Shown here: positions 8,717 to 15,559 of the stretch, in pieces
Layout of the letters: every line of letters begins with the position of its first letter
How positions within the stretch are numbered: position 1 is the first letter of the stretch
DNA from: Gammaproteobacteria bacterium
GTDB taxonomy: Bacteria > Pseudomonadota > Gammaproteobacteria > DSM-19610
Length of the DNA stretch: 40,829 nt
NCBI GenBank assembly: GCA_011321775.1
Contig: DROT01000153.1
Location: 1 to 40,829 of the forward strand
Reading direction: 5' to 3'
Notes under the pieces: model-generated
Told to the model about the DNA's origin: nothing
Seen by the model: only the letters and a program-made list of their open reading frames with translations
The model's database searches: none
Translations under genes and position numbers: made by a program

Positions 8717-9460
8717 ATGACGACACAAAGCAAGATAGAGTGGACGGAGCAGACATGGAATCCGACCACTGGATGTACAAAAATCTCTCCTGGATGCAAG
8801 TATTGTTATGCGGAGACTATGGCGAAGCGATTACAGGCCATGGGAGCACCGGGCTATGAGAACGGATTTGAGCTGAACCTGCAACCTACCCGCCTGCAGC
8901 AACCCCTTAGAAGACGCAAACCTACCGTCTATTTTGTGAATTCCATGTCAGACCTCTTTCATGAGGCGGTCCCAGACACTTTTTTGGATGCGGTCTTCGA
9001 TATCATCTCGCAGACACCACAACATACATTTCAGATTCTCACCAAGCGTTCCGAGCGATTGCCAGATTATTTTTCCGGGAAACGCTGCCCGGACAATGTC
9101 TGGCTTGGTGTGTCCGTCGAAGATCGGCAATATGGTTTGCCGCGTATCGATCACTTGCGAAAGGTCGATGCCAAAGTGCGATTCCTCTCAATCGAACCAT
9201 TGCTCGAGAACCTAGGCAAGCTCAATCTCGAGGCGATTCACTGGGTCATTGTTGGCGGTGAGTCAGGCCCCAAGGCGCGGCCTATGGCACCCGAATGGGT
9301 AGATAATGTGCGTCGGCAGGCTGTCGAGGCCGGCGTAGCCTTCTTCTTCAAGCAGTGGGGAACATGGGGGGCCGATGGTGTGAAACGGGCCAAGCAAAAC
9401 AATGGTCGAGAACTCAATGGCCGCCTCTGGAACGAGTATCCGTTGGCTGTTTCGATTTGA
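8717..9460 (+). CDS. DUF5131 (phage Gp37/Gp68-type) three-Cys protein
   Basis: A 247-aa protein beginning MTTQSKIEWTEQTWNPTTGC and then TKISPGCKYCYAETMAKR. The cluster Cys20-x6-Cys-x2-Cys resembles the iron-sulfur motif of radical SAM enzymes, and the FVNSMSDLFHE and FLSIEPLLENLG stretches are family marks. The family is known as phage Gp37/Gp68 or DUF5131; its reaction is not established. Members often neighbour a tcmP gene, as here, where tcmP converges from the other strand with a 47-nt overlap. The start at 8717 has AAGGTG upstream. Confidence 0.88.
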   Translation: MTTQSKIEWTEQTWNPTTGCTKISPGCKYCYAETMAKRLQAMGAPGYENGFELNLQPTRLQQPLRRRKPTVYFVNSMSDLFHEAVPDTFLDAVFDIISQTPQHTFQILTKRSERLPDYFSGKRCPDNVWLGVSVEDRQYGLPRIDHLRKVDAKVRFLSIEPLLENLGKLNLEAIHWVIVGGESGPKARPMAPEWVDNVRRQAVEAGVAFFFKQWGTWGADGVKRAKQNNGRELNGRLWNEYPLAVSI

Positions 9461-10271
9461 GAATATGTTGCGCGACCTTCATCGAAAGTTTTATAGCTGC
9501 TTTCGACGGATTACTAATAGCAAAAAAAAGGGCAAACAACGGCGCTCCTTCCGGTGGCAGAATTAGCGGATCAGCAACTTTCGGAAACACTTTGCCAAGG
9601 CGTTTCTGAACGAACATCAGCAGGTCGTTCCATTCCGCGATTCGTGTGACTGCCGATGGGCCAAAAAGCTCTTGTTGAGGCGATTCTTCGTAAAACGCAT
9701 CCATCCATGATTCAGTTCCCAGGCAACGGGTAATGGCGTTCTTCTTGTGCTCGTCCATAGCCGTATATTGTCTGGGTGTATTGCGATACAAGCCACTGAG
9801 CGGAAACAGAAACCAAAGGTCAATTGCGCGAGTATTGGCAATGACCTCAAGCGTAGACCATTCTACTTCCATGCCATACGGATCGAGAAACAAAACGGCT
9901 CTCTCATTACGACCCCAATTGATCTTTTCCAACAGATTACGGATTTCGAGGTTCGCATCACCATGTAATATATGGCATTCGCGATCCGGGTAATTGGCGC
10001 AGAGTTGTTGCAATTCACCAACGTGTTCGAGTGAGGTATCGATTAAATGGATTTGATCGAAGGGCGGATCCGTTTCGATAGCAATCCTGGCAGAACCATC
10101 GATGAGTTTTTCCTTACTGCCTTCCTTGATGGTGACATGACCAATTCCGGCGAAACCATCGATATAGTGAAGTCGAAATTTCTGGTTCAACGCGGTCGTA
10201 TAAAACTTGAGATACTGTCTGAGTGTATCCAGTTTTAGTTCCGTCCATGAGCCACCAAATTTGTGTTCCAT
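9414..10271 (-). CDS. tcmP: Three-Cys-motif partner protein TcmP
   Basis: A 285-aa protein, starting MEHKFGGSWTELKLDTLRQY. Features of the TcmP family include FYTTALNQKFRLHYIDGFAG, the acidic FLDPYGMEVEWSTL and IDLWFLFPLSG. The fold looks like a nucleotide- or SAM-binding Rossmann type. The name reflects its genomic pairing with three-Cys DUF5131 proteins, met here as the convergent neighbour. The start at 10271 lies one base after the stop of an upstream 163-aa gene, so these two are coupled. It is on the repressor's strand, so it might be read in the lysogen. Confidence 0.85.
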   Translation of the reverse strand: MEHKFGGSWTELKLDTLRQYLKFYTTALNQKFRLHYIDGFAGIGHVTIKEGSKEKLIDGSARIAIETDPPFDQIHLIDTSLEHVGELQQLCANYPDRECHILHGDANLEIRNLLEKINWGRNERAVLFLDPYGMEVEWSTLEVIANTRAIDLWFLFPLSGLYRNTPRQYTAMDEHKKNAITRCLGTESWMDAFYEESPQQELFGPSAVTRIAEWNDLLMFVQKRLGKVFPKVADPLILPPEGAPLFALFFAISNPSKAAIKLSMKVAQHILKSKQPTDTRSRGGH

Positions 10272-10272
10272 G

Positions 10273-10764
10273 TTATATATCCATGTCACCATTGAAAACA
10301 AAATGCGGGAATCTTTCTAGGTATGCGGCAGTATCATATACTTCATCAAATATGAGTTCGAATTTGTCATTAGATTTATCTTCAATATACAGAGCAAAAG
10401 CACGATCAAAACTTTCTATAATGTCAACGCCTTCCATGATGATTGCCCAAGTTGCATATTCAACGGGCGTGCCAAGGTATTTTCCCCTGCGCAGTTTCAG
10501 CATGTAGGTGTAATATCCTGCAGCAGCGAGCGCTTGTTTGCATTCTTCTCCACAATGCATTAAAGAGATTAACGCTGTTTCAGGATTATTTGAATTTTGT
10601 AACTGAGGATGTATTTTTTTGAGTTTATATAAGGTTTTCCCAACCTTTTTCTTTTGTATATCTAGGAAAGCCGTTGCATATTCTGGCTTGAAGCACCATT
10701 CATACACGAGATATTCAAAAAGTTCATTGTATTCATCTTCATATGTTTTGAAGAAACCAAGCAT
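10273..10764 (-). CDS. Hypothetical protein upstream of tcmP (163 aa)
   Basis: Begins MLGFFKTYEDEYNELFEYLV and is mostly helical, with LRRGKYLGTPVEYATWAIIM in the middle and an acidic C-terminal part ending FVFNGDMDI. I do not recognise it. The stop is separated from the tcmP start by one base, which strongly suggests that it works with TcmP. A GGA stands about 9 nt before the ATG. The gene is among the most AT-rich in the window, consistent with recent transfer. Confidence 0.65.
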   Translation of the reverse strand: MLGFFKTYEDEYNELFEYLVYEWCFKPEYATAFLDIQKKKVGKTLYKLKKIHPQLQNSNNPETALISLMHCGEECKQALAAAGYYTYMLKLRRGKYLGTPVEYATWAIIMEGVDIIESFDRAFALYIEDKSNDKFELIFDEVYDTAAYLERFPHFVFNGDMDI

Positions 10765-10882
10765 GTGGCGTCCATGTAAGGAAATGGTTTTTATTCTTCT
10801 AGAAAACCGATGAATCTGGTGTATCGTATTCGCCGGTACAATGAATTCCTACCTGTTAATAGTTGTGCGTTCGTCAGATTTT

Positions 10883-11419
10883 TCAAAATGGTAATTCTTC
10901 AATGCCAACAGCAGAGTAAAGATTGATAAAGACTTTTTTCCGGGTCTTGTTGTCGAGTAGCTGTTCGGCAAGAACAGTTTTGATAATTGTTTCCAAAACA
11001 GACGCCATTGGTCCACGCTTTTTCGAGCCGGCCAGTTCAAACATGCCGCCGATTGCGTCGCTGGTTCTAGGGCAATATTTGTGCAGGGCAGTTATGATTC
11101 GTTCGTTTTCTTTATCTGCCATGCCATCCAGGCTGTCCAGAAAATCCAAAAACTTGGACGGGTCATCGACGTCTGCCCTGGGATGACGAGCAATCGCAAT
11201 GAGCGATTCGACCATTTTACGCTTCTCGTTTGTTGGGGCCTTTATGGAAAGACATTGAGCCGCTTGCAAGAAGAATCGAATATCATTCTGGCTAAAGAGT
11301 TCACCAGTGTCAGAAATGTAGGACGAATCCAAATCTGTTGATTGCGAACAGGCTGTCAGCAAAGAAACCGTGAATACAAATAAAACGCCAAGATAAAATC
11401 TGACAGGACAGGGTTTCAT
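10883..11419 (-). CDS. Lipoprotein expressed behind the repressor (178 aa)
   Basis: Residues 1-24 (MKPCPVRFYLGVLFVFTVSL then LTAC) are a signal peptide with a lipobox; Cys24 should be lipidated and the mature protein anchored in an envelope membrane, with Ser at +2 favouring the outer membrane. The mature part is helical (NDIRFFLQAAQCLSIKAPTN, VLETIIKTVLAEQLLDNKTR) and matches no family I know. Its ATG overlaps the stop of the 142-aa membrane protein by four bases, so both are made together downstream of the CI-like repressor. A lysogenic-conversion or exclusion role is plausible but unproven. Confidence 0.7.
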   Translation of the reverse strand: MKPCPVRFYLGVLFVFTVSLLTACSQSTDLDSSYISDTGELFSQNDIRFFLQAAQCLSIKAPTNEKRKMVESLIAIARHPRADVDDPSKFLDFLDSLDGMADKENERIITALHKYCPRTSDAIGGMFELAGSKKRGPMASVLETIIKTVLAEQLLDNKTRKKVFINLYSAVGIEELPF

Positions 11420-11844
11420 AGGCGCGTCGATCCGTGATCCACACAGTCGCCGGTGGTGCAGATGTGCCAGTTGGCGAAGCCGGAGCGGACGTCTTCGTAG
11501 GGTGGGGGGAGTTCGGGGACGTCGGCGCGGGTTTTTCGGAGGGTGGCAAGTTCACGGCGCAGGGTTACGGTTTCCTGGTAGAGGGCCTGGTAGCGGGTTT
11601 CCATGTCGTCGTGGATGGCGGCATCGAGGAGTTCTGTGGCGATCAAGGTGGCGGCGAGAATGACGGCAGCCACGGTGCGGCCACGGGGGACGATGGTCGG
11701 CCGGTCTAGCCAGGCGAGCAAGCCAGGACGGCGGTGAGGTTTCCCGGGAAACGTCTTTGTGGGTTGGGGGGTTGACAGGGGGCGGTGTTTCTCGGCGCGG
11801 GCGAAGCGGCGCACCAGGTCCTGCAGCTTGTCTTTCGGCTCCAT
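11416..11844 (-). CDS. Membrane protein with periplasmic coiled coil (142 aa)
   Basis: The first 55 residues are basic and cytoplasmic, with FPGKP encoded by a perfect parS/Noc-like palindrome. Residues about 58-76 (VAAVILAATLIATELLDAAI) form one membrane helix. A coiled coil follows (RYQALYQETVTLRRELATLR) and a short tail with two cysteines. It is the first gene downstream of the repressor and is coupled by ATGA to a lipoprotein gene. The membrane-protein plus lipoprotein layout resembles spanins, yet the position behind the repressor and the large lipoprotein argue rather for a gene pair active in the lysogen. Confidence 0.7.
   Translation of the reverse strand: MEPKDKLQDLVRRFARAEKHRPLSTPQPTKTFPGKPHRRPGLLAWLDRPTIVPRGRTVAAVILAATLIATELLDAAIHDDMETRYQALYQETVTLRRELATLRKTRADVPELPPPYEDVRSGFANWHICTTGDCVDHGSTRL
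11739..11752. promoter_or_regulatory. parS/Noc-like palindrome, site 2 (perfect)
   Basis: GTTTCCCGGGAAAC inside the cytoplasmic, non-conserved N-terminal stretch of the 142-aa membrane protein (FPGK frame on the minus strand). Confidence 0.7.
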
Positions 11845-11880
11845 CGCGGTCCTCCTTCCTTCGCATCGCCGCGGGGCCGG

Positions 11881-12330
11881 CTACCTCGAGGCGAAGCGTC
11901 TGCCGTGTTCGAACAGGCGGATGATCTTGTCGGAATCCATGGGCGGCGCCCCGGAATCCGTGAGTTCCTTGTTGATTTTATACAATTCCCAGAGAAATTC
12001 AGCCCTTTCCTTGGGGTTTTTGAGTTTTCCGAATTCCGTTTCCAGAATGTCTAGGCCTTCTAGTGCCTGAGTTAGGCAATCTATATCAATGCTCGGAATC
12101 TGAGAACTTTCTTCGATTATCTCTTGGTATTTATCAGGGTTATCTAAATAACCTTGAGGTAAACCAAGTGAAAGTTCAATGTGCCTAGCACCAGCATCAC
12201 CAATGTTTCTGTGCCCAGAAACCCAATGATGAACCTGCGCCGGTGCTCTATTTATAGCTCTAGCAAACTCGGCTTGGCTCCCACCAAATTTCTTATTTAT
12301 CAAATCAATTAGCGCATCACGCCGTGTCAT
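11881..12330 (-). CDS. CI-like phage repressor without peptidase domain
   Basis: A 149-aa protein beginning MTRRDALIDLINKKFGGSQA. Residues about 18-60 are a helix-turn-helix (SQAEFARAINRAPAQVHHWV). The rest (about 65-149) is acidic and helical, probably for oligomerisation. There is no LexA/S24 peptidase domain, so RecA-driven self-cleavage is not expected and another induction route must exist. I start at 12330 because the longer upstream frame runs through the operator and the cro gene on the other strand. It diverges from the Cro-like gene, the standard immunity layout. Confidence 0.8.
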   Translation of the reverse strand: MTRRDALIDLINKKFGGSQAEFARAINRAPAQVHHWVSGHRNIGDAGARHIELSLGLPQGYLDNPDKYQEIIEESSQIPSIDIDCLTQALEGLDILETEFGKLKNPKERAEFLWELYKINKELTDSGAPPMDSDKIIRLFEHGRRFASR

Positions 12331-12352
12331 GCGCGGATGATAGTTTTCATTG

Positions 12353-12381
12353 AGTATATCAGCGTTATATGTATTGACGGA
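12353..12381 (-). promoter_or_regulatory. Repressor maintenance promoter (PRM-like)
   Basis: TATACT (minus strand, 12358-12353) makes a good -10 box, but the bases at the -35 position (TCCGTC) are poor. Such a weak -35 is usual for promoters that need activation by bound repressor. It lies about 23 nt before the repressor ATG and overlaps the operator at 12355-12369. Confidence 0.45.
12355..12369. promoter_or_regulatory. Immunity operator 1
   Basis: TATATC-AGC-GTTATA matches the operator consensus TATATC-N3-GATATA in 11 of 12 half-site bases. It covers the -10 box of the repressor promoter. Confidence 0.6.
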
Positions 12382-12402
12382 GGCATATATCACGGATATA
12401 TT
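12374..12402 (+). promoter_or_regulatory. Rightward early promoter (PR-like)
   Basis: TTGACG (12374-12379), a 17-nt spacer and TATATT (12397-12402) make a strong sigma-70 promoter. Initiation would fall near 12409, at or one base before the cro ATG (12410), so the message should be leaderless or nearly so. Confidence 0.8.
12386..12400. promoter_or_regulatory. Immunity operator 2
   Basis: TATATC-ACG-GATATA is a perfect palindrome (17 bp with one flanking A/T on each side). It overlaps the spacer and -10 of PR and recurs almost unchanged at PL (6308-6322). Confidence 0.75.
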
Positions 12403-12409
12403 TCCTTGT

Positions 12410-12658
12410 ATGGAACCGCTTGAGAATGTCGTTTCGTTAATCGGTAGCCAAGCAAAGTTGGCACAGGTTATTGGTGTTACCCCAATGGCCGTTAGCGCGT
12501 GGAAAAGGCGTGGACAAGTGCCAGCATCACGCGTTTTTGCCATTGAAAAAGCAACAAACTTCAAAGTAAGTCGCCACGACCTCCGCCCCGATCTCTATCC
12601 CCGAGAGGACTGGTGCCAATGCCCGGCCTGTCGTCGCGAAAGGGGCGAGGCCGCATGA
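12410..12658 (+). CDS. Cro-like repressor (YdaS type)
   Basis: An 82-aa protein, MEPLENVVSLIGSQAKLAQV and on, with helix-turn-helix AKLAQVIGVTPMAVSAWKRR (15-34) and RVFAIEKATNFKVSRHDLRP, typical of the YdaS/Cro group that recognises operators in the CI-Cro switch. The C-terminus adds WCQCPACRRERG, a CxCPxC cluster that may bind metal and is not usual in short Cro proteins. The predicted transcription start coincides with the ATG, so translation would begin on a leaderless RNA. It is the first gene of the rightward early operon. Confidence 0.85.
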   Translation: MEPLENVVSLIGSQAKLAQVIGVTPMAVSAWKRRGQVPASRVFAIEKATNFKVSRHDLRPDLYPREDWCQCPACRRERGEAA

Positions 12659-12813
12659 TTTCCTCACTGTTCCATCTCCCGATGGATTCCACCTCCCTGG
12701 TGGTCTGGCCGCCGTGTCCCCATGCGGCGGCATTTCTTCTTCCCGACCGGCGCTCAGGATGCCTGCGCGGCGCCGGCCACATCCAGCCACGGTCACAGGA
12801 GCGGCCGGCATGA
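12655..12813 (+). CDS. Possible small coupled ORF (52 aa)
   Basis: The frame MISSLFHLPMDSTSLVVWPP continues to RPA and is linked to its neighbours at both ends: its ATG overlaps the cro stop and its stop overlaps the start of the next gene (ATGA each time). The composition is Pro/Arg/Cys-rich and I see no family. It may be a true small gene or only a translational bridge. Confidence 0.35.
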   Translation: MISSLFHLPMDSTSLVVWPPCPHAAAFLLPDRRSGCLRGAGHIQPRSQERPA

Positions 12814-13298
12814 GCTACGCGGACGGCTACGACGCGCTGAAGCGGATGGTGCGCGGGTTCGACAGCTACCAGATCGCCTTCCACCTGATCGAGGTGGACG
12901 GGATCTGGAAGGGGAAGGACCTGGAGCGCGCCGCGAACCGCATCCGGGCCTGCCTGTCGCGGGCCAAGGGGGAGTTCTTCCACTTCTCGGAAATCATCGC
13001 GATCACGCGCTTCACGAAGCAATACGACGCGGTGTTCTTCCTGTGCGACGCGCTGGGGCTGTCCCGGCCGTTCCCGCTCTCGGTGCCGGAGCAGGTGGAG
13101 CGCCTGCGCGGTTCCATCGAGCAGGCTTCGCGCACGCTGGAAGCGGCAACCGAGGCGCTGGCGCGCATCGAGGCGCCGTGCGGACCGGAGTTCGGCGTAC
13201 CGGGGCCCGATCCGGCCCTGCAGTTCCGGCGCCAGAAGGCAAGCGTCGAGGCCTGGCTGGATGTGGTGTTCCCGGACGAGCCGGAGGCGATGCCGTGA
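12810..13298 (+). CDS. CII-like early regulatory protein (162 aa)
   Basis: Starts MSYADGYDALKRMVRGFDSY. The sequence around 35-85 (LERAANRIRACLSRAKGEFF, HFSEIIAITRFTKQYDAVFF) follows the order of CII-like phage regulators (the P2/CP76-type CII family): a lone helical domain with a TH-x-L-like turn and an 'ITRFTKQYD' helix similar to 'AIMAATGD'. The C-terminal half includes a coiled coil (EQVERLRGSIEQASRTLEAA). Placement just after cro supports a role in the lysis-lysogeny choice. The match is by pattern only and could be wrong. Confidence 0.6.
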   Translation: MSYADGYDALKRMVRGFDSYQIAFHLIEVDGIWKGKDLERAANRIRACLSRAKGEFFHFSEIIAITRFTKQYDAVFFLCDALGLSRPFPLSVPEQVERLRGSIEQASRTLEAATEALARIEAPCGPEFGVPGPDPALQFRRQKASVEAWLDVVFPDEPEAMP

Positions 13299-13480
13299 CG
13301 CCGGCGTACCGGGATCCGGTGTTCGACCAGGTGCTGCGGATGGAGATCCGGGAGCGGGGTTGCCGATGTTGCCGGCGGCGGGTGGAGATGTCCTCCGGCG
13401 AGTTGCGTTGCGGCAGCGGGCGTTGGTTTCCGTCCTGCCGCGGCGAGCGTGGCGGCTTCGCGCTGGACGAGGAGGGGTGA
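13295..13480 (+). CDS. Small zinc-finger-like protein (61 aa)
   Basis: GTG start overlapping the previous stop. The product begins MTPAYRDPVFDQVLRMEIRE and has GCRCCRRRVEMSSGELRCGS followed by RWFPSCRGERGG. Cysteines pair as C-x-C-C, C and C, suitable for one zinc ion. Similar short cysteine proteins stand before replication genes in related prophages. Its stop overlaps the start of the initiator gene (TGATG), which makes coupling likely. Confidence 0.65.
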   Translation: MTPAYRDPVFDQVLRMEIRERGCRCCRRRVEMSSGELRCGSGRWFPSCRGERGGFALDEEG

Positions 13481-14424
13481 TGGATACCAAGTGGAACGAA
13501 GACGAGGACGAGAAGCTACAGGGCCTGCCGCTGATGGCGCAGGTGCTTTACCTGCGCGGCCTGCGCCGGCACATGGACTATGGTACCGGCCTTGTCGGCG
13601 TGACGCGAAAGGTGTCATACCAGATGTTCAAGGAGCTGCTGTCTGTGGACAGGCGATTCGGCAGTACGCTCCGCGACGACGAGGTGGTGTCGATCAAGCA
13701 GATCCGGGTGGCGCTGTCGCAGTTGGAAGCGGCCGGGTTGATCCGCAGGCGACCGAAGTCGAAGCGGACCGATCCGATGGTCTTCAGGCTGCTGTTGGCG
13801 TCGCTGGGTGCTGGTTTTTTCGATGATTCAGGCAGTACAGCAGAGATCCGTCCCGCAGAGGAAGGGCAGAGGAAGGGCAAAGGAGGAGAGGCAGAGGAAG
13901 GGCAAAGCGAAAACGTCGTGCCCATGCCGGTTTCCGGAACTTATCCACATCGAGGAAGGGCAGAGGAAGGGCAAAGGAGGAAGGGCATACCCCCGGATCT
14001 CCGGAAAAAAACACACACAGACGCGCGCTCGCGCGTTGATTCGCTCAAATGCAAAACGGCGCTGGTGCCGGTGCCGGACGATTTCGCCGTCACCGAGCAG
14101 CACGTGGAATACGCTCGCGCCCATCGTCTGCCCGATCCACACGAATGCTTGCTGGCATTCGTCGCACATCACCAGGCACGCGGCACGCTGCGGGAAAACT
14201 GGGATGCCGAGTTTCGCAAGTGGCTCGCGAATGAGCGGGTCTATCGCCAGGGAAGAACACGTCATGCTCAAGCCGGCACGAGCAGCACAGATACATCCCC
14301 ATCGACGGCCAATCGGCCAGGAGGTTCACATGCCCCACATCAGCTACGCCGCCAAAGTGGCGCAGAAATCATTGCTCGAGGGTGCGAAGACGCTCTCGAG
14401 GAGTTCTCGCCAGAGGACGAGTGA
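13480..14424 (+). CDS. Replication initiator (lambda-O/DnaT-like)
   Basis: A 314-aa protein that should start phage DNA replication. The N-terminal part (1-110; LPLMAQVLYLRGLRRHMDYG, IKQIRVALSQLEAAGLIRRR) is a winged-helix DNA-binding domain as in phage O-type initiators. A repetitive linker (about 125-175, EEGQRKGKGG repeats) is encoded by the origin repeats. Residues about 200-262 (VTEQHVEYARAHRLPDPHEC, WDAEFRKWLANERVYRQG) resemble the DNA-binding domain of DnaT. The last 95 nt overlap the loader gene. It thus combines the properties of lambda O with its origin inside the gene. Confidence 0.8.
   Translation: MDTKWNEDEDEKLQGLPLMAQVLYLRGLRRHMDYGTGLVGVTRKVSYQMFKELLSVDRRFGSTLRDDEVVSIKQIRVALSQLEAAGLIRRRPKSKRTDPMVFRLLLASLGAGFFDDSGSTAEIRPAEEGQRKGKGGEAEEGQSENVVPMPVSGTYPHRGRAEEGQRRKGIPPDLRKKTHTDARSRVDSLKCKTALVPVPDDFAVTEQHVEYARAHRLPDPHECLLAFVAHHQARGTLRENWDAEFRKWLANERVYRQGRTRHAQAGTSSTDTSPSTANRPGGSHAPHQLRRQSGAEIIARGCEDALEEFSPEDE
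13855..13986 (+). repeat. Origin-like direct repeats within the initiator gene
   Basis: The 10-mer GAGGAAGGGC occurs six times exactly at 13858, 13869, 13894, 13952, 13963 and 13977, in two clusters, with 11-bp periodicity between neighbouring copies. A perfect DnaA box lies between the clusters. A lambda-type origin inside the initiator gene is the natural reading; a run of A/CA (13994-14010) follows and might melt. The repeats also encode the low-complexity linker of the protein. Confidence 0.7.
13941..13949 (+). other. DnaA box
   Basis: TTATCCACA, identical to the strongest E. coli DnaA box. It is placed between the two repeat clusters of the candidate origin. Confidence 0.75.
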
Positions 14425-14836
14425 CGTGAACAAGCGGCGAATCCACAAGCTCTTCGCCCGGCTGAACGCGGTCTACGGCGGGACGTGGTCCGGGCGCTAT
14501 CCGACGCCGAAGATGTTCGACCTGGCCGTGGAGGAGTGGGGGGCGGATCTGACGCCCTACTCGGACGGCGAGATCGAGGAGGCATTCAAGCTGTGCAAGC
14601 AGCGCTACACGACGGCGCCGTCGTTGCCACAGTTCGTCGAGCTGGCGAAGCTGGCGCACCTGCGCAAGTACAAGCCGGTTCAGCCGACGCAGGACGAGCC
14701 GGCCAGTCCGGAGGTGGCGCAGTACTGGATCGCGGAGATCCGCGCGAAGCTCAGCGAGATGGAGGCGCACGTTTCGCCGCCGGCATCGTCGCCAGCGGCG
14801 GACGAGCCGGAAACGGCGAAACGTGATCGGGTTTGA
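14330..14836 (+). CDS. Lambda-P-like helicase loader (168 aa)
   Basis: Begins MPHISYAAKVAQKSLLEGAK. Residues about 35-105 (LFARLNAVYGGTWSGRYPTP, WGADLTPYSDGEIEEAFKLC, TTAPSLPQFVELAK) follow the pattern of phage replication P proteins, which bring the host DnaB helicase to the origin. The C-terminal part is linker-like. AGGAGG lies 6 nt before the ATG at 14330, so I accept a 95-nt overlap with the initiator gene; a GTG near 14427 is a weaker alternative. Confidence 0.75.
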   Translation: MPHISYAAKVAQKSLLEGAKTLSRSSRQRTSDVNKRRIHKLFARLNAVYGGTWSGRYPTPKMFDLAVEEWGADLTPYSDGEIEEAFKLCKQRYTTAPSLPQFVELAKLAHLRKYKPVQPTQDEPASPEVAQYWIAEIRAKLSEMEAHVSPPASSPAADEPETAKRDRV

Positions 14837-14864
14837 TCGGGACCAGGACGAAAGGGGGAAGAGC

Positions 14865-15095
14865 ATGAACCACGAGGCCCAGACGCAGGCTCTGCACCTG
14901 CTCATCGAGAAGATCCGGCCGTACCTGGCCGTTGCCGAGGAGACACTGGTGACGGGCAAGGGCGTCGACGAGATGAGCGCGTACTTCGAGTTCGCATCGC
15001 CACAGCCGGCTCTTCGCGGCGGCAGGCGCTACGTGATGCTGCTGGTGGAAATCGACGACGACGAGGCCTTCGTGCCGGCGGAGGCGCAGGCATGA
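14865..15095 (+). CDS. Early hypothetical protein (76 aa)
   Basis: Starts MNHEAQTQALHLLIEKIRPY and ends DDDEAFVPAEAQA; a small acidic protein with a helical first half and a strand-like second half (GGRRYVMLLVEIDDD). I do not recognise it. AAGGGGG is placed 9 nt before the ATG. The stop overlaps the next start by ATGA, so it belongs to the rightward early operon. Confidence 0.65.
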   Translation: MNHEAQTQALHLLIEKIRPYLAVAEETLVTGKGVDEMSAYFEFASPQPALRGGRRYVMLLVEIDDDEAFVPAEAQA

Positions 15096-15559
15096 GCATC
15101 CAGCGGCACGTGTACGAGGCGATGTCGATCATCGCCGAGCCGGTCACGGCGGCCGAGATCCATCGCCGGGCCCGCGGCCTGCGCTACACCGCGGAGCAGA
15201 TCGGGGTGGCGCTGCGGGCCATGGCCCGGCGCGGAATCGTGGTGGAGACGCGCAAGGAACGGCCCAGGGTGCCCGCGCAGTACATGTTGGCCGAGAAGGC
15301 GAAGCTGCAGCTGCTGGCCGGCAGGCGCCCGGAGACGCCGCCTCCAGCGACCGAGCGGAAGGCGGAGAAGGTGGTGCGTTTCCCGGGGAACCCGAGCCCG
15401 TGGCTGGTGGTGCTGTGCCAGGGCAAGGCGGACGAGTCGATCGTGGATGCCATCGTGCGCCGGGGCTATCGCATGACCAGCGTGGACCGGGTGGAGGGAC
15501 ACAACGCGTATCGCTTCGAGCGCAAGGGAGGCGTCGATGGCGGCGGTGATGAGCGCTGA
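15092..15559 (+). CDS. Winged-helix DNA-binding protein (155 aa)
   Basis: Residues 1-70 (MSIQRHVYEAMSIIAEPVTA, AAEIHRRARGLRYTAEQIGV, ALRAMARRGIVVETRKER) form a winged helix-turn-helix. A Pro-rich linker holds KVVRFPGNPSPW, encoded over a near-perfect parS/Noc-like site, and a C-terminal small domain (SIVDAIVRRGYRMTSVDRVE) ends the protein. A regulator of phage transcription is likely. It overlaps the neighbours on both sides (ATGA upstream, 23 nt downstream). Confidence 0.7.
   Translation: MSIQRHVYEAMSIIAEPVTAAEIHRRARGLRYTAEQIGVALRAMARRGIVVETRKERPRVPAQYMLAEKAKLQLLAGRRPETPPPATERKAEKVVRFPGNPSPWLVVLCQGKADESIVDAIVRRGYRMTSVDRVEGHNAYRFERKGGVDGGGDER
15378..15391. promoter_or_regulatory. parS/Noc-like palindrome, site 3 (one mismatch)
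   Basis: GTTTCCCGGGGAAC differs from the perfect site by one base. It lies in the linker of the winged-helix protein. The same variant occurs at 40593. Confidence 0.55.

Noticed and set aside
9071..9084. TTTTCCGGGAAACG in the DUF5131 gene, similar to the palindrome family
   Set aside because: It lacks one central base, which breaks the spacing between half-sites; I did not count it.
10849..11040. 63-aa frame opposite the lipoprotein region
   Set aside because: It lies on the same strand as the lipoprotein but in a different frame, inside its C-terminal part, with no ribosome site; treated as a shadow.
13855..13986. The repeats as a CRISPR array
   Set aside because: The units are only 10-11 bp, adjacent or irregularly spaced and part of a coding linker; no cas genes are present.
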